Of a DNA stretch of 64,000 nt, positions 54,058 through 62,823 are shown one piece after another. Under the pieces are notes generated by a model. It searched no databases. It saw only the letters and a program-made list of their open reading frames with translations, and was not told where the DNA came from. A program made the position numbers and the translations under genes. Origin of the DNA: Prevotella melaninogenica (GTDB lineage: Bacteria; Bacteroidota; Bacteroidia; Bacteroidales; Bacteroidaceae); NCBI RefSeq assembly GCF_003609775.1, contig NZ_AP018050.1, positions 1,178,001 to 1,242,000 on the forward strand. The letters run 5' to 3'. Each line of letters opens with the position of its first letter. The stretch's first letter is position 1.

Positions 54058-55014
54058 TTATGGCAATCGTCTAAAAACGGTCCAACGAAGCATTAACTCC
54101 AAACAGAAGAGTAATAAGGCCAACCAAGCAAAAGGCATATAAGCCTCATGTAGATGGTCGTATGACTTGATACTCATCTTTGTTTTCTCAAGTTTATCAA
54201 TATCTCGATAAATCTTTGATAATTCAGCTTGACTCTGTGCTCTATAAAATTCACCATTCGTTAACACAGCAATATCTTGCAATGTCTTATAATCAATGGC
54301 ACCTATATCTTCTCCTGTCTCTCTTCCCAAACCTATAGTATAAACTCTGATACCAAACTTCTTTGCTATGGTAGCAGCTGTCATTGGAGAAATAGAACCA
54401 ACATTATTACTACCATCGGTTAACAGAATAACAACCTTACTCTTAGCTTTAGAATCTTTCAAGCGACTAACAGAGTTAGCTAATCCCATACCGATAGCAG
54501 TACCATCTTGCATCAATCCACTTGTAACCAAATCTGTACGAACATTATGAAGAAGATTCAACAACGCTGCATGATCAAGGGTCATTGGACACTGTGTAAA
54601 GGCTTCACCTGCGAATATGGTAAGTCCAATGTTATCACTTGGACGACTACTGATAAATTCAGACGCAACCTCCTTTGCAACTTCCATACGATTAGGGAAA
54701 ACATCCTCTGTCAACATACTTGCTGAAATATCCATTGTCAGCATGATGTCAATACCCTCAGTATCTTTATTATCCCAAGCATTATAAGTTTGTGGACGTG
54801 CCAAAACAATGACTACTAATGCGTAAACTATACAACGCAAAGCCATAGGGAGATGAATCATTTTCACCTTCCAATTTCTGGGAGCATGTTGATAAGCGAA
54901 TGTATCGCTCATCCTCATGGTTGGTTCTTTACCTTTACCGCGAAGGAAATACCACAATATATATGGTATCAACAAAAGCAGTAAAAGGAAATATGCACTA
55001 TTGGCAAATTCCAT
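54058..55014 (-). CDS. batA: BatA, membrane protein with von Willebrand A domain
   Basis: A 318-residue relative of BatB: membrane helices at about 8-24 and 58-72 and near the C-terminus, VWA domain (about 88-280) with MIDAS DISAS (D95-S99) and TDGSNN. The LARPQ motif in both BatA and BatB marks the second helix end. It is the first of the two VWA genes; batB follows after 57 bp. Confidence 0.93.
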   Translation of the reverse strand: MEFANSAYFLLLLLLIPYILWYFLRGKGKEPTMRMSDTFAYQHAPRNWKVKMIHLPMALRCIVYALVVIVLARPQTYNAWDNKDTEGIDIMLTMDISASMLTEDVFPNRMEVAKEVASEFISSRPSDNIGLTIFAGEAFTQCPMTLDHAALLNLLHNVRTDLVTSGLMQDGTAIGMGLANSVSRLKDSKAKSKVVILLTDGSNNVGSISPMTAATIAKKFGIRVYTIGLGRETGEDIGAIDYKTLQDIAVLTNGEFYRAQSQAELSKIYRDIDKLEKTKMSIKSYDHLHEAYMPFAWLALLLFCLELMLRWTVFRRLP

Positions 55015-55033
55015 TTCTATAATTCTATTTATA

Positions 55034-56068
55034 TTACATCAAAAGCGCATAGGCTTCAGACGCAGCGTAAAGAAGTAAAGCTACAGACGTCACTATAAGT
55101 AATCCGATAATTATCTTTAATGTCTTATGTGAACGAGTATCTTTTATTTCCTCTTTTGATTCTTCAATAACCTCTATTGGCTCTTCAACCTTTGTGCTAT
55201 CTATAAAGCGAGTAATACTATCAAGATAATAATCCATGTCATTCGCATCAGTTGAATATTTAGCGAATTTTACAAGGTCAGCTGTATTAAATACTACTCT
55301 TAATTCAGAAACATCACATACATCATTAATGCTTTCTAATATCTCGTGAGAGATCATTTCCAATGCATTGATATTGAAACGCTGTGAGATATATTTTCTT
55401 AGTACATTTGTCACATCTGTATAATAGGCTTTCTGCTCTTTATATGACATCTTGTTAGCAGCTATTTCAGAAAGGTCATGCTTTGCCTGTTCATAGAATG
55501 AAAGCACGCGAGTCTTCTTTGGCGTCCAACCATGTTTCTTACGGTGGAGAGTTTTATAAAGATAGAAAGCAATACAGACAAGTATAAGTGCAAGTACAAT
55601 TACTGAAATTACAGGAACCCATTCCCCCCATGAGAAAGGGACCTTTTGAATATCATCTGGTGGCATCGGAGTACTTTTCACAGTATCAACAGGAACAGCC
55701 TGGACATCCAGAGCAACATTACCTGTCATCTTAGTTTCACCACCAATAATAACATTCTGCGCAGGAAGAGTGTAACGTTTTGCATCCCAAGCAGTTATGG
55801 TATATATACGTCTAATTCTTATCTTGCCATTTGCATCAGCTGTGTCAGACCGAGCACTAAGTACTTCTACATCTGGAACTATCTCTTTTTTATTATTAAA
55901 TTCAGGAAAAGAAATCTTCGTCCCTTTAGGTGCATATACAGTAATGAAATAGTGTGAACGCCCACCTATCAATATCTTGGTAGAATCCACACTTGCCGTT
56001 ACCTGTACTTGTGCATGGCTTACAACTGCCAGGATAAGCAATATAAATATAACAATATATTTTCTCAT
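55034..56068 (-). CDS. Bat-operon membrane protein, BatD-like N-domain
   Basis: A 344-residue protein: signal peptide (MRKYIVIFILLILAVVSHAQ), a beta-rich domain (about 22-135, VTASVDSTKILIGGRSHYFITVYAPKG), a membrane helix (about 150-170), a cytoplasmic helical region (YEQAKHDLSEIAANKM, YYTDVTNVLRKYISQRFNINALEM) and a second C-terminal helix. The layout resembles the protein between DUF58 and batA in other Bacteroides-type Bat operons (DUF4381-type), which may assist complex assembly. It overlaps DUF58 by 4 bp and precedes batA by 19 bp. Confidence 0.82.
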   Translation of the reverse strand: MRKYIVIFILLILAVVSHAQVQVTASVDSTKILIGGRSHYFITVYAPKGTKISFPEFNNKKEIVPDVEVLSARSDTADANGKIRIRRIYTITAWDAKRYTLPAQNVIIGGETKMTGNVALDVQAVPVDTVKSTPMPPDDIQKVPFSWGEWVPVISVIVLALILVCIAFYLYKTLHRKKHGWTPKKTRVLSFYEQAKHDLSEIAANKMSYKEQKAYYTDVTNVLRKYISQRFNINALEMISHEILESINDVCDVSELRVVFNTADLVKFAKYSTDANDMDYYLDSITRFIDSTKVEEPIEVIEESKEEIKDTRSHKTLKIIIGLLIVTSVALLLYAASEAYALLM

Positions 56069-56937
56069 CGGTTCCTCTTTGAAAACAACGTCATCAACAT
56101 CTTTACATAGTCGTCATCCGTTGCTATAGCCACACTATCTACATGACTCTGACTTAGCATTTCATGTAGACGCATTTCGCGCTCCTCCCAATATTTATTA
56201 TGTACTTTACGCAAACGAGCATCATGTGTATCAATATACATTTCATGCCCAGTCTCAGCATCTACAACCTTCATTAAACCAACATCAGGCATTTCTTTTG
56301 CTCGAGGATCATAAACTTGAATTGCAACAACATCGTGCTTTTTATTAGCTATTCGTAGTTCTTGACTAAAATCCTTACGAGTATAGAAATCACTGATTAT
56401 GAAGGCTGTGCATCGACGCTTCATTACCTTATTAAGGTATTCAAGACTTACGCCAACTTCTGTCCTTTTGCTATTCGGAGTAAAAGTAAGCATCTCTCGA
56501 ATAAGATAGAGAATATGCTTACGTCCTTTCTTTGGTGCAATATACTTCTCTATATGGTCTGAGAAAAATATAACGCCTATCTTGTCATTATTTTGAATGG
56601 CAGAGAAAGCCAATGTTGCAGCTATCTCTGTTGCACATTCTCGTTTTAACTGACCAGAAGTACCAAAATCAAGAGATCCACTAACATCAATAAGCAACAT
56701 CACTGTCAATTCACGTTCCTCTTCAAAGACCTTCACATAAGGGCGATGAAAGCGACCAGTTACATTCCAATCTATATCTCTAACATCATCACCATACTGA
56801 TACTCTCTGACCTCTGAAAAAACCATACCACGACCCTTGAAGGCAGAGTGATACTGCCCAGCAAAGATATTTTGGCTCAGTCCTAAGGTCTTAATTTCTA
56901 TCTTACGGACTTTCTTTAGTAATTCAGTAGTATCCAT
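56065..56937 (-). CDS. DUF58 protein, Bat-operon VWA-like partner
   Basis: A 290-residue DUF58 protein with GQYHSAFKGRGMVFSEVREYQYGDDVRDIDWNVTGR as N-terminal signature (motif REYQYGDDVRDIDWN) and a VWA-like region with DVSGSLDFG. DUF58 proteins sit with MoxR ATPases and VWA proteins throughout bacteria and probably form their substrate-recognition part. It starts 50 bp after moxR and runs into the next gene by ATGA overlap. Confidence 0.92.
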   Translation of the reverse strand: MDTTELLKKVRKIEIKTLGLSQNIFAGQYHSAFKGRGMVFSEVREYQYGDDVRDIDWNVTGRFHRPYVKVFEEERELTVMLLIDVSGSLDFGTSGQLKRECATEIAATLAFSAIQNNDKIGVIFFSDHIEKYIAPKKGRKHILYLIREMLTFTPNSKRTEVGVSLEYLNKVMKRRCTAFIISDFYTRKDFSQELRIANKKHDVVAIQVYDPRAKEMPDVGLMKVVDAETGHEMYIDTHDARLRKVHNKYWEEREMRLHEMLSQSHVDSVAIATDDDYVKMLMTLFSKRNR

Positions 56938-56987
56938 AGAAAATGATAATAATGCTTCTTAAACTCTTCTAAGAATATAATTGAAGA

Positions 56988-57983
56988 TTAAGGCACCTGA
57001 ACTTTATTGATAATCTCGCTGATAATCTTCTCTGTTGTAAGGTCAGTTGCTTCTGCTTCGTATGATAAGCCAATTCTATGACGAAGTACGTCATGTGCAA
57101 CTGCACGAACATCTTCAGGAACAACATAACCGCGATGTTTAATAAAGGCGTATGCACGACTTGCCTTAGCAAGATTGATACTTGCACGTGGACTACCACC
57201 AAAAGTTATCATTTGCTTCAATTCTGGTAATTGATAACGCTCTGGATAGCGCGTAGCAAAAACAATATCAGCAATATATTGCAGGATTTTATCATCAATA
57301 TATACATCCTTAACAACGCGACGTGCTTCAAGAATTTCATTAGCACTAATAACAGGATGTACAACTGGCATGGTTTCTTGAAGATTCTCACGAATAACAA
57401 GTTTCTCTTCCTCTAAGGTTGGATAATCAATAACAACCTTCAGCATAAAACGGTCAACCTGTGCCTCGGGAAGCATATAAGTACCCTCCTGCTCTATTGG
57501 GTTCTGAGTAGCCAATACGAGGAATGGATCTGGGAGTGTAAACGTTGAATCACCAATTGTCACTTGATGTTCCTGCATAGCTTCCAACAATGCACTCTGA
57601 ACCTTTGCTGGAGCACGGTTAATTTCATCTGCAAGTACAAAATTAGCAAATACAGGACCTTTCTTTACATGAAACGCTTCATCCTTCTGCGAATAAATCT
57701 GTGTACCAATAACATCAGCTGGCAAAAGATCAGGAGTAAACTGAATACGACTATAACGAGCATCAACAAGCTGTGATAGAGTCTTTATAGCAAGGGTTTT
57801 TGCCAACCCAGGCACACCCTCAAGTAGAATATGACCATCACTGAGCAATGAAATAAGTAATGAGTCTATTAGGTGTCTTTGACCAACGATAACCTGATTC
57901 ATACCTGTTGTAAGGTTGGTAACAAAAGAACTCTGTCTTTCTATCCGCTCGTTCAACTCTCTAATATCAATAGATTCTGCCAT
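56988..57983 (-). CDS. moxR: MoxR-family AAA+ ATPase
   Basis: A 331-residue AAA+ ATPase: Walker A GVPGLAKT (residues 56-63), Walker B LADEINRAP (D119, E120), sensor 1 in ATQNPIEQEGTY, and a C-terminal lid with RASINLAKASRAYAF. MoxR proteins act as chaperone-like motors for their VWA partners. It is the first gene of the Bat unit, behind a good -7 box. Confidence 0.95.
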   Translation of the reverse strand: MAESIDIRELNERIERQSSFVTNLTTGMNQVIVGQRHLIDSLLISLLSDGHILLEGVPGLAKTLAIKTLSQLVDARYSRIQFTPDLLPADVIGTQIYSQKDEAFHVKKGPVFANFVLADEINRAPAKVQSALLEAMQEHQVTIGDSTFTLPDPFLVLATQNPIEQEGTYMLPEAQVDRFMLKVVIDYPTLEEEKLVIRENLQETMPVVHPVISANEILEARRVVKDVYIDDKILQYIADIVFATRYPERYQLPELKQMITFGGSPRASINLAKASRAYAFIKHRGYVVPEDVRAVAHDVLRHRIGLSYEAEATDLTTEKIISEIINKVQVP

Positions 57984-58031
57984 TATCTTATGAATTATTA
58001 TTGTACTATTATATTCTTATTCTATTAGTCG

Positions 58032-58039
58032 CAAAAGTA
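58032..58039 (-). promoter_or_regulatory. -7 box of the moxR-bat operon
   Basis: TACTTTTG then C on the minus strand fits TAnnTTTG, 49 bp before the moxR ATG at 57983. Everything from moxR to queA lies leftward with short gaps, so this could drive the whole cluster. Confidence 0.6.
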
Positions 58040-58085
58040 CAACATAAATGCGGATGAAGCGAAGAATAGTGTCTAAATTATATTA

Positions 58086-58119
58086 AAAAAGTCCTTAAAA
58101 CTAATTTTAAGGACTTTTT
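58086..58119 (-). terminator. bidirectional-type terminator after the HU-LysM gene
   Basis: AAAAAGTCCTTAAAA pairs perfectly with TTTTAAGGACTTTTT (15 bp, 4-nt loop). The minus strand continues into TTAATA. It ends the gene at 58172-59548 ahead of the moxR promoter and would also work rightward. Confidence 0.85.
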
Positions 58120-58171
58120 CTACATAATTACACTTGTATAAAACAAATGTAGCTTTGTTATATTTAAATAC

Positions 58172-59548
58172 TTACTTTCTATACTCTGGTCTTAATTCAA
58201 CCTTTGGAACTTTCATTGTGTCACCTGCTTGCATTGTCTTACGACCATTAAGAACCTGGAAATATCCAACCATGTCGGCACCAAGTGTCTTTCGACTGTA
58301 TTTCTCCATCGTCTCACCTTTCTTTAGCACAACAATGCGGTCAATGCCTATAATATTATAAGCACCATAACGGATACGAGGATCACTATTTAAAGCCATA
58401 AAAGAATCAACTTTAGCCGTTTCTTTCTTTTTAGGTGCTTTATGAACTTTTGTTGCTGTAGTATCTGCAGAAACCGTCTTTGTTCCAAGGGAAGTATGGT
58501 TATCAGAATTATTCACTTGCTCAGCGACTTCTTTTGTATTCTTCCGTGAGTTTGAGCTACCCATTCGTGCCCAAAGAAAAATACCAAGGCATATTATAAT
58601 AATAAATGCAATTAACGCAACCTTCTTCAACAAACCATTTTCAGAACCTTCTACATCATTATTTTCATCTTCAGAAATATTTGTAGACTCTGAAGTCTTT
58701 GACAATTCTATTTTCTCTATATTCTCTTCGCGTAAAGGTTCTTCTTGCTTCTCTAAAACATTTGATACGGCTTGCACTGGCTTAACATCGACTTCTATAG
58801 TATCCTCTTCTACCTTTGTATCAGCCTTTACATCAGTAACTGTTTCAACTTCTGATTCAACCGTTGGTTCAACCTTTGACTCAGTTTCTACAATAACCTT
58901 TTCTACTTCCTTATTATACTCTTCGAGAACAGAAGTTTTTTCTTCTGTTTCTAATATTTCTTCTACATTTGAAGAAGGCTCTTCGATTACATCGATAGGC
59001 AAGCTATTTTCAATAAGACTATCATCAACGTCGACAGCAGATGCTTTTGCCGAACTATTCTCAATTACGTCTTCTTTAGTAACTTCTACCTCTATTTTCT
59101 CTTCCTTGACAACAGTAGTTTTCTCTTGGTCTAAAGTTTTTTCAGGAGTAAAATCATTGACAATTTCTGACTTAACTTCATCAGAACTTTCCTCAACAGG
59201 AACACGCTCTAACTCCTCTGTATCAACACCATCATTGATTACAACAGTTTCAAATTGTGAGAAAGGTTTATTTACAAGTTCCTTCATCACAGCATCTGGA
59301 GTAAAACTTATCTTGTCATGTCCTTCAATAAGCACACGTTCACCCGTATTAACATTAACACTCTCACGAGGTTTTACAGATTGAACCTTAAAAGTACCAA
59401 GTCCCTTAATTTTTACTTGATTACCATTTTTAAGTTCAGAACTTACTATATCAAAAAAGGCATCAACAAAAGCTGCCGCTTCTGCTGCTGACAGATTATA
59501 CTGTTTAGCTAATGCACTTATTATCTGTTGTATTGCAGTCTTAGCCAT
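58172..59548 (-). CDS. HU-domain protein with membrane helix and LysM-like C-terminus
   Basis: A 458-residue protein with an unusual composition. Residues 1-95 are an HU/IHF fold (AIQQIISALAKQYNLSAAEAAAFVDAF, VKIKGLGTFKVQSVKPRESVN). Residues about 100-305 are very acidic and low-complexity, rich in Glu/Val/Ser. A single membrane helix lies at about 307-327 (KKVALIAFIIIICLGIFLWA). The C-terminus (about 395-458) reads IDRIVVLKKGETMEKYSRK, then GYFQVLNGRKTMQAGDTMKVP, matching the LysM pattern for binding peptidoglycan. If the helix crosses the inner membrane with the HU part inside, it would link nucleoid DNA to the cell wall. It overlaps the HU gene before it by 8 bp. Confidence 0.85.
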   Translation of the reverse strand: MAKTAIQQIISALAKQYNLSAAEAAAFVDAFFDIVSSELKNGNQVKIKGLGTFKVQSVKPRESVNVNTGERVLIEGHDKISFTPDAVMKELVNKPFSQFETVVINDGVDTEELERVPVEESSDEVKSEIVNDFTPEKTLDQEKTTVVKEEKIEVEVTKEDVIENSSAKASAVDVDDSLIENSLPIDVIEEPSSNVEEILETEEKTSVLEEYNKEVEKVIVETESKVEPTVESEVETVTDVKADTKVEEDTIEVDVKPVQAVSNVLEKQEEPLREENIEKIELSKTSESTNISEDENNDVEGSENGLLKKVALIAFIIIICLGIFLWARMGSSNSRKNTKEVAEQVNNSDNHTSLGTKTVSADTTATKVHKAPKKKETAKVDSFMALNSDPRIRYGAYNIIGIDRIVVLKKGETMEKYSRKTLGADMVGYFQVLNGRKTMQAGDTMKVPKVELRPEYRK

Positions 59549-59834
59549 TTTCCTGTCCTCCCTTTCTTACATGTCCTTTTATTGTTGCAGCAGGCTTGAA
59601 ATTAAGAACCAACTTTGGAGGAACCAGCATACGCAAACCTGTTGAAGGATTAACCATCACACGTTCCAAACGTTTTTTAACCTCAAACGTTCCAAAACCA
59701 ACAACTGGTACAGGGTCACCCGTTTCAAAGGATTTCCCCATCAAGTCTACAACAGTCTTCACCATCTTTTGGCTTTCATCCTGCGTGTATCCAGTTTTTG
59801 CTGCTAATGCTGCAATGAATTCTTTATTATTCAT
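59541..59834 (-). CDS. HU/IHF-family DNA-binding protein
   Basis: A 97-residue HU-like protein: FIAALAAKTGYTQDESQKMVKTVVDLMG, VPVVGFGTFEVKKRLERVMVNPSTG and VPPKLVLNFKPAATIK, the standard two-helix and beta-arm layout. The arm sequence RVMVNPSTGLRMLVPPKLVL has the conserved Pro. It begins 100 bp after rimO and runs into the HU-LysM gene. Confidence 0.93.
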   Translation of the reverse strand: MNNKEFIAALAAKTGYTQDESQKMVKTVVDLMGKSFETGDPVPVVGFGTFEVKKRLERVMVNPSTGLRMLVPPKLVLNFKPAATIKGHVRKGGQENG

Positions 59835-59934
59835 TCTGTTTTCTCCCTTTATTCAAAAATTCAGAACCTATAATCGAATTAATTCAAGTTAAGATTCTCA
59901 AAATCAATATATTGAACTATGAACTTATGGATTA

Positions 59935-61236
59935 TCATTTTACAACCTCACCAAAAAGGTCAAACTCATCAGAGTCTGTTATGCGAACATCATAGAACTT
60001 ACCTACACGTAAAGGATTATCTGTCGATGAAATCAAAACTTCTGGATCTACCTCTGGTGAACAGAACTCTGTGCGCCCAACATAGTATTCTCCTTCCTTA
60101 CGGTCAATAATAACCTTAAAGGTTTTACCTACCTTCTCTGCTTCCAGTTCTTCTGATATTCCTTGCTGAATAGCCATTAGTTCATCAAGACGAGCCTGTT
60201 TTACATCCTCTGGAACATTGTCTTTGTAATGTTTGGCACTGTACGTTCCTTCTTCCTCCGAATAAGAGAATGCACCCATACGTTCAAAGCGAGCTTCAGT
60301 AACAAACTCTTTTAATTCTTCAAAGTCTTCATCAGTCTCACCTGGGAAACCAACAAGAAGTGTGGTACGAAGATGAATACCAGGAACGCGACGACGTATC
60401 TCTGCTATTAGGTCAAGCGTCTCTTGCTTACTCACATGTCGACGCATACGATCAAGCATGTGATCAGAAATATGCTGAAAGGCAATGTCTAAATATTTAC
60501 AGACGTTTGGTTTTTCTGCGATTACATCGAGAAGATCAAGTGGGAACTGATTAGGATAAGCATAATGAAGGCGAATCCATTCTACTCCCTCTATATCGGC
60601 CATTCGTGATATAAGTTCAGTAATATGATGTTTACCATCAAGATCTACACCATAGTAAGTCAATTCTTGCTCAATAATCTGAAACTCCTTCACACCTTGA
60701 ACAACAAGTCCTCTTACCTCATCCAAAACATCCTCGACAGGACGTGAACGATGACGACCTGTAATCAAGGGAATAGCACAATAAGCACAATGACGATCAC
60801 AACCTTCAGCAATCTTTACATAGGCATAATGACGTGGCGTCGTTAGGTGACGAACACCGTTACATGCAGGAACATCAGCCTTACCAAGTTCTTTCAGTAA
60901 TTCTTTATAATTAAACTTACCATAGAATTTATCTACCTCTGGAAGTTCTGCTTCAAGTTCGTCTTTGTATCGTTGTGACAGACAGCCCATTACATAGAGC
61001 TTATTAAGCTGTCCATTCTTCTTTCTATTGATAAATTCAAGAATCGTATTGATACTTTCTTCCTTTGCAGCTTCGATGAATCCGCATGTATTGATAACAG
61101 CAATCTCACCTTGTGGACGTTTTGCATCATGTGTACAATGAAAGCCGTTTCCTTCAAATTGCTTCATGATTAGCTCTGAATCTACAAGATTCTTTGAGCA
61201 GCCCATGGTTACAATATCTATCTGATTTTTCTTCAT
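59935..61236 (-). CDS. rimO: ribosomal protein S12 methylthiotransferase
   Basis: A 433-residue radical SAM methylthiotransferase. Auxiliary cluster cysteines are C13 (MGCSKN), C51 (INTCGF) and C85 (MGCLSQR). The radical SAM motif is C146, C150, C153 (EGCDRHCAYC). It ends in the TRAM domain (VGKTFKVIIDRKEGEYYVGR). It adds a methylthio group to Asp88 of S12. RimO is distinguished from MiaB by the N-terminal MGCSKNLVDSE. It follows ftsY by about 110 bp. Confidence 0.96.
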   Translation of the reverse strand: MKKNQIDIVTMGCSKNLVDSELIMKQFEGNGFHCTHDAKRPQGEIAVINTCGFIEAAKEESINTILEFINRKKNGQLNKLYVMGCLSQRYKDELEAELPEVDKFYGKFNYKELLKELGKADVPACNGVRHLTTPRHYAYVKIAEGCDRHCAYCAIPLITGRHRSRPVEDVLDEVRGLVVQGVKEFQIIEQELTYYGVDLDGKHHITELISRMADIEGVEWIRLHYAYPNQFPLDLLDVIAEKPNVCKYLDIAFQHISDHMLDRMRRHVSKQETLDLIAEIRRRVPGIHLRTTLLVGFPGETDEDFEELKEFVTEARFERMGAFSYSEEEGTYSAKHYKDNVPEDVKQARLDELMAIQQGISEELEAEKVGKTFKVIIDRKEGEYYVGRTEFCSPEVDPEVLISSTDNPLRVGKFYDVRITDSDEFDLFGEVVK

Positions 61237-61260
61237 TCGTTCTTTGTTTAGTGATAAGCG

Positions 61261-61347
61261 TTGAATGTTGGATGTTGATGAATTGCATAAATGGATGTAA
61301 TATCACTTCATCAACACCCAACACCCAACATTCAACACCCAACACCC
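61261..61347. repeat. imperfect inverted repeat between ftsY and rimO
   Basis: Left arm TTGAATGTTGGATGTTGATGAA-type (61261 on, 22 nt) and a right arm beginning TTCATCAACA (61287 on) that has an added run of CAACACCC words up to 61347. It may terminate ftsY transcripts or be simple repeat growth. Confidence 0.5.
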
Positions 61348-62297
61348 TATTTAAATAGGCTATCAACAAACTGCACCTTATCAAAGAGTTGCAGGTCTTC
61401 CATGCCTTCGCCTAATCCAATATATTTAACAGGGACCTTCAACTGGTCGCTGATACCTATCACAACTCCACCCTTTGCTGTTCCATCGAGTTTCGTAATG
61501 GCAAGTGAAGTAATCTGTGTTACAGCTGCAAACTGACGAGCCTGCTCAAAGGCATTCTGTCCAGTACTTCCATCAAGTACAAGCAGTACTTCGTGTGGAG
61601 CCTCAGGAACAACCTTCTTCATGACATCCTTAATCTTCTTCAACTCGTTCATCAAGCCTACTTTATTGTGCAAACGACCTGCCGTGTCAATAATCACTAC
61701 ATCCGCACCATTTGCTTTAGCACTTTGCAGGGTATCAAAAGCAACACTTGCAGGGTCAGCTCCCATCTGCTGTTTCACGACAGGAACACCAACACGGTCG
61801 CCCCATATCTGAATCTGCTCAACAGCAGCAGCGCGGAAGGTGTCAGCTGCTCCGAGATAAACTTTCTTTCCAGCTTGCTTAAACTGCCAAGCAAGTTTAC
61901 CTATGGTTGTAGTCTTACCTACACCATTTACTCCGACAACAAGTATAACGTATGGGTGTGTACCTTCTGGTAACGTCCATTCCCCATTATCTCCAGTATT
62001 ATTTTCAGTGAGCAATGCAGTTATCTCACTTTTAAGAATACTATTAAGCTCGCTTGTTGAAACATACTTATCGCGGGCAACGCGTTCTTCAATGCGTCGG
62101 ATAATCTTAATAGTTGTATCTACACCTACATCAGACGTTACAAGAATCTCTTCAAGGTCGTCTAAGACCTCATCATCTACTTTTGACTTTCCTGCCACTG
62201 CACGTGTCAGTTTTGAGAAAACATTTTCTTTTGTTTTCTCAAGTCCTTTGTCAAGTGTTTCTTTCTTCTTCTTACCGAATAAACCGAATAATCCCAT
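61347..62297 (-). CDS. ftsY: signal recognition particle receptor FtsY
   Basis: A 316-residue FtsY: short N-terminus MGLFGLFGKKKKET (no long acidic A domain), N-domain helices (LEEILVTSDVGVDTTIKIIRR), then the G domain with GVNGVGKTTTIGKLAWQ (G122-T130), DTFRAAAVEQ, DTAGRLHNK, TKLDGTAKGG. It docks the SRP-ribosome complex to the membrane by GTP hydrolysis with Ffh. Own promoter with both -33 and -7 boxes. Confidence 0.97.
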   Translation of the reverse strand: MGLFGLFGKKKKETLDKGLEKTKENVFSKLTRAVAGKSKVDDEVLDDLEEILVTSDVGVDTTIKIIRRIEERVARDKYVSTSELNSILKSEITALLTENNTGDNGEWTLPEGTHPYVILVVGVNGVGKTTTIGKLAWQFKQAGKKVYLGAADTFRAAAVEQIQIWGDRVGVPVVKQQMGADPASVAFDTLQSAKANGADVVIIDTAGRLHNKVGLMNELKKIKDVMKKVVPEAPHEVLLVLDGSTGQNAFEQARQFAAVTQITSLAITKLDGTAKGGVVIGISDQLKVPVKYIGLGEGMEDLQLFDKVQFVDSLFK

Positions 62298-62316
62298 ATA
62301 ATTAGCTAATTTGATG

Positions 62317-62348
62317 CAAAGATAATAAAAAGTTGACGAAAAAGCAAA
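62317..62348 (-). promoter_or_regulatory. full Bacteroidetes promoter of ftsY
   Basis: On the minus strand TTTG (-33, 62345-62348) is separated by 20 nt from TATCTTTG (-7, 62317-62324), the standard TTTG-N19/20-TAnnTTTG layout. The leader before the ATG at 62297 is only about 15 nt. Confidence 0.75.
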
Positions 62349-62488
62349 TTTGCTTTACATCACAATGAAAATTAGTATTATCCAAGAAATATTTACGCTA
62401 TAATTTACGTGTTTAAGCCTAAGTGTATTCTTTTTTATGATAAGATTGAATAATAGAGTTTGTTTTTAATAGGAATAATATAACTCAT

Positions 62489-62565
62489 CACATATCGTGT
62501 TAAGCCTCCGCACCAGTCGTGCTAAGGCTTCGCACCAATGGTGCGGAGCCTTAACAACATGCTTT
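62489..62565. repeat. family B 22-nt palindrome array, copy B4
   Basis: CACATATCGTG, CACCAGTCGTG and CACCAATGGTG start at 62489, 62511 and 62533; a weak fourth (CAACATG) starts at 62555. Spacing is exactly 22 nt, and linkers TTAAGCCTCCG, CTAAGGCTTCG and CGGAGCCTTAA alternate as partial complements, so the whole array can fold on itself. It lies between the ftsY promoter and the MFS gene end. Confidence 0.8.
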
Positions 62566-62823
62566 ATAATACTAAGAAAAACTATATTTGTTTGTGATTA
62601 GGAGTGTCATTTACTATTAAAACCGGGTTATAGTAGTATAACATCAATCGAAATATTAGTTTTATCAGATTAGAGTAAACGCAAGTAAGCATTCCTTATA
62701 CGCTAAGAAATACTTACTTACAACGTTACTAACAAGTTTATGAAAACTTAGTAAGTATCTTTAATTAAATTAATATATAAAGTACTAATATTCAAATATG
62801 TATCAATAAATAATTAAAGTAAA
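62566..62823. other. AT-rich intergenic DNA, no gene seen
   Basis: Contains several GTAAGTATTT-like words but no periodic array or open frame I can support. The MFS gene ends at its right edge. Confidence 0.4.

Noticed and set aside
62566..62823. Further 22-nt array after B4
   Set aside because: GTAAGTA-like words recur, but the distances are not regular, so I do not call an array.
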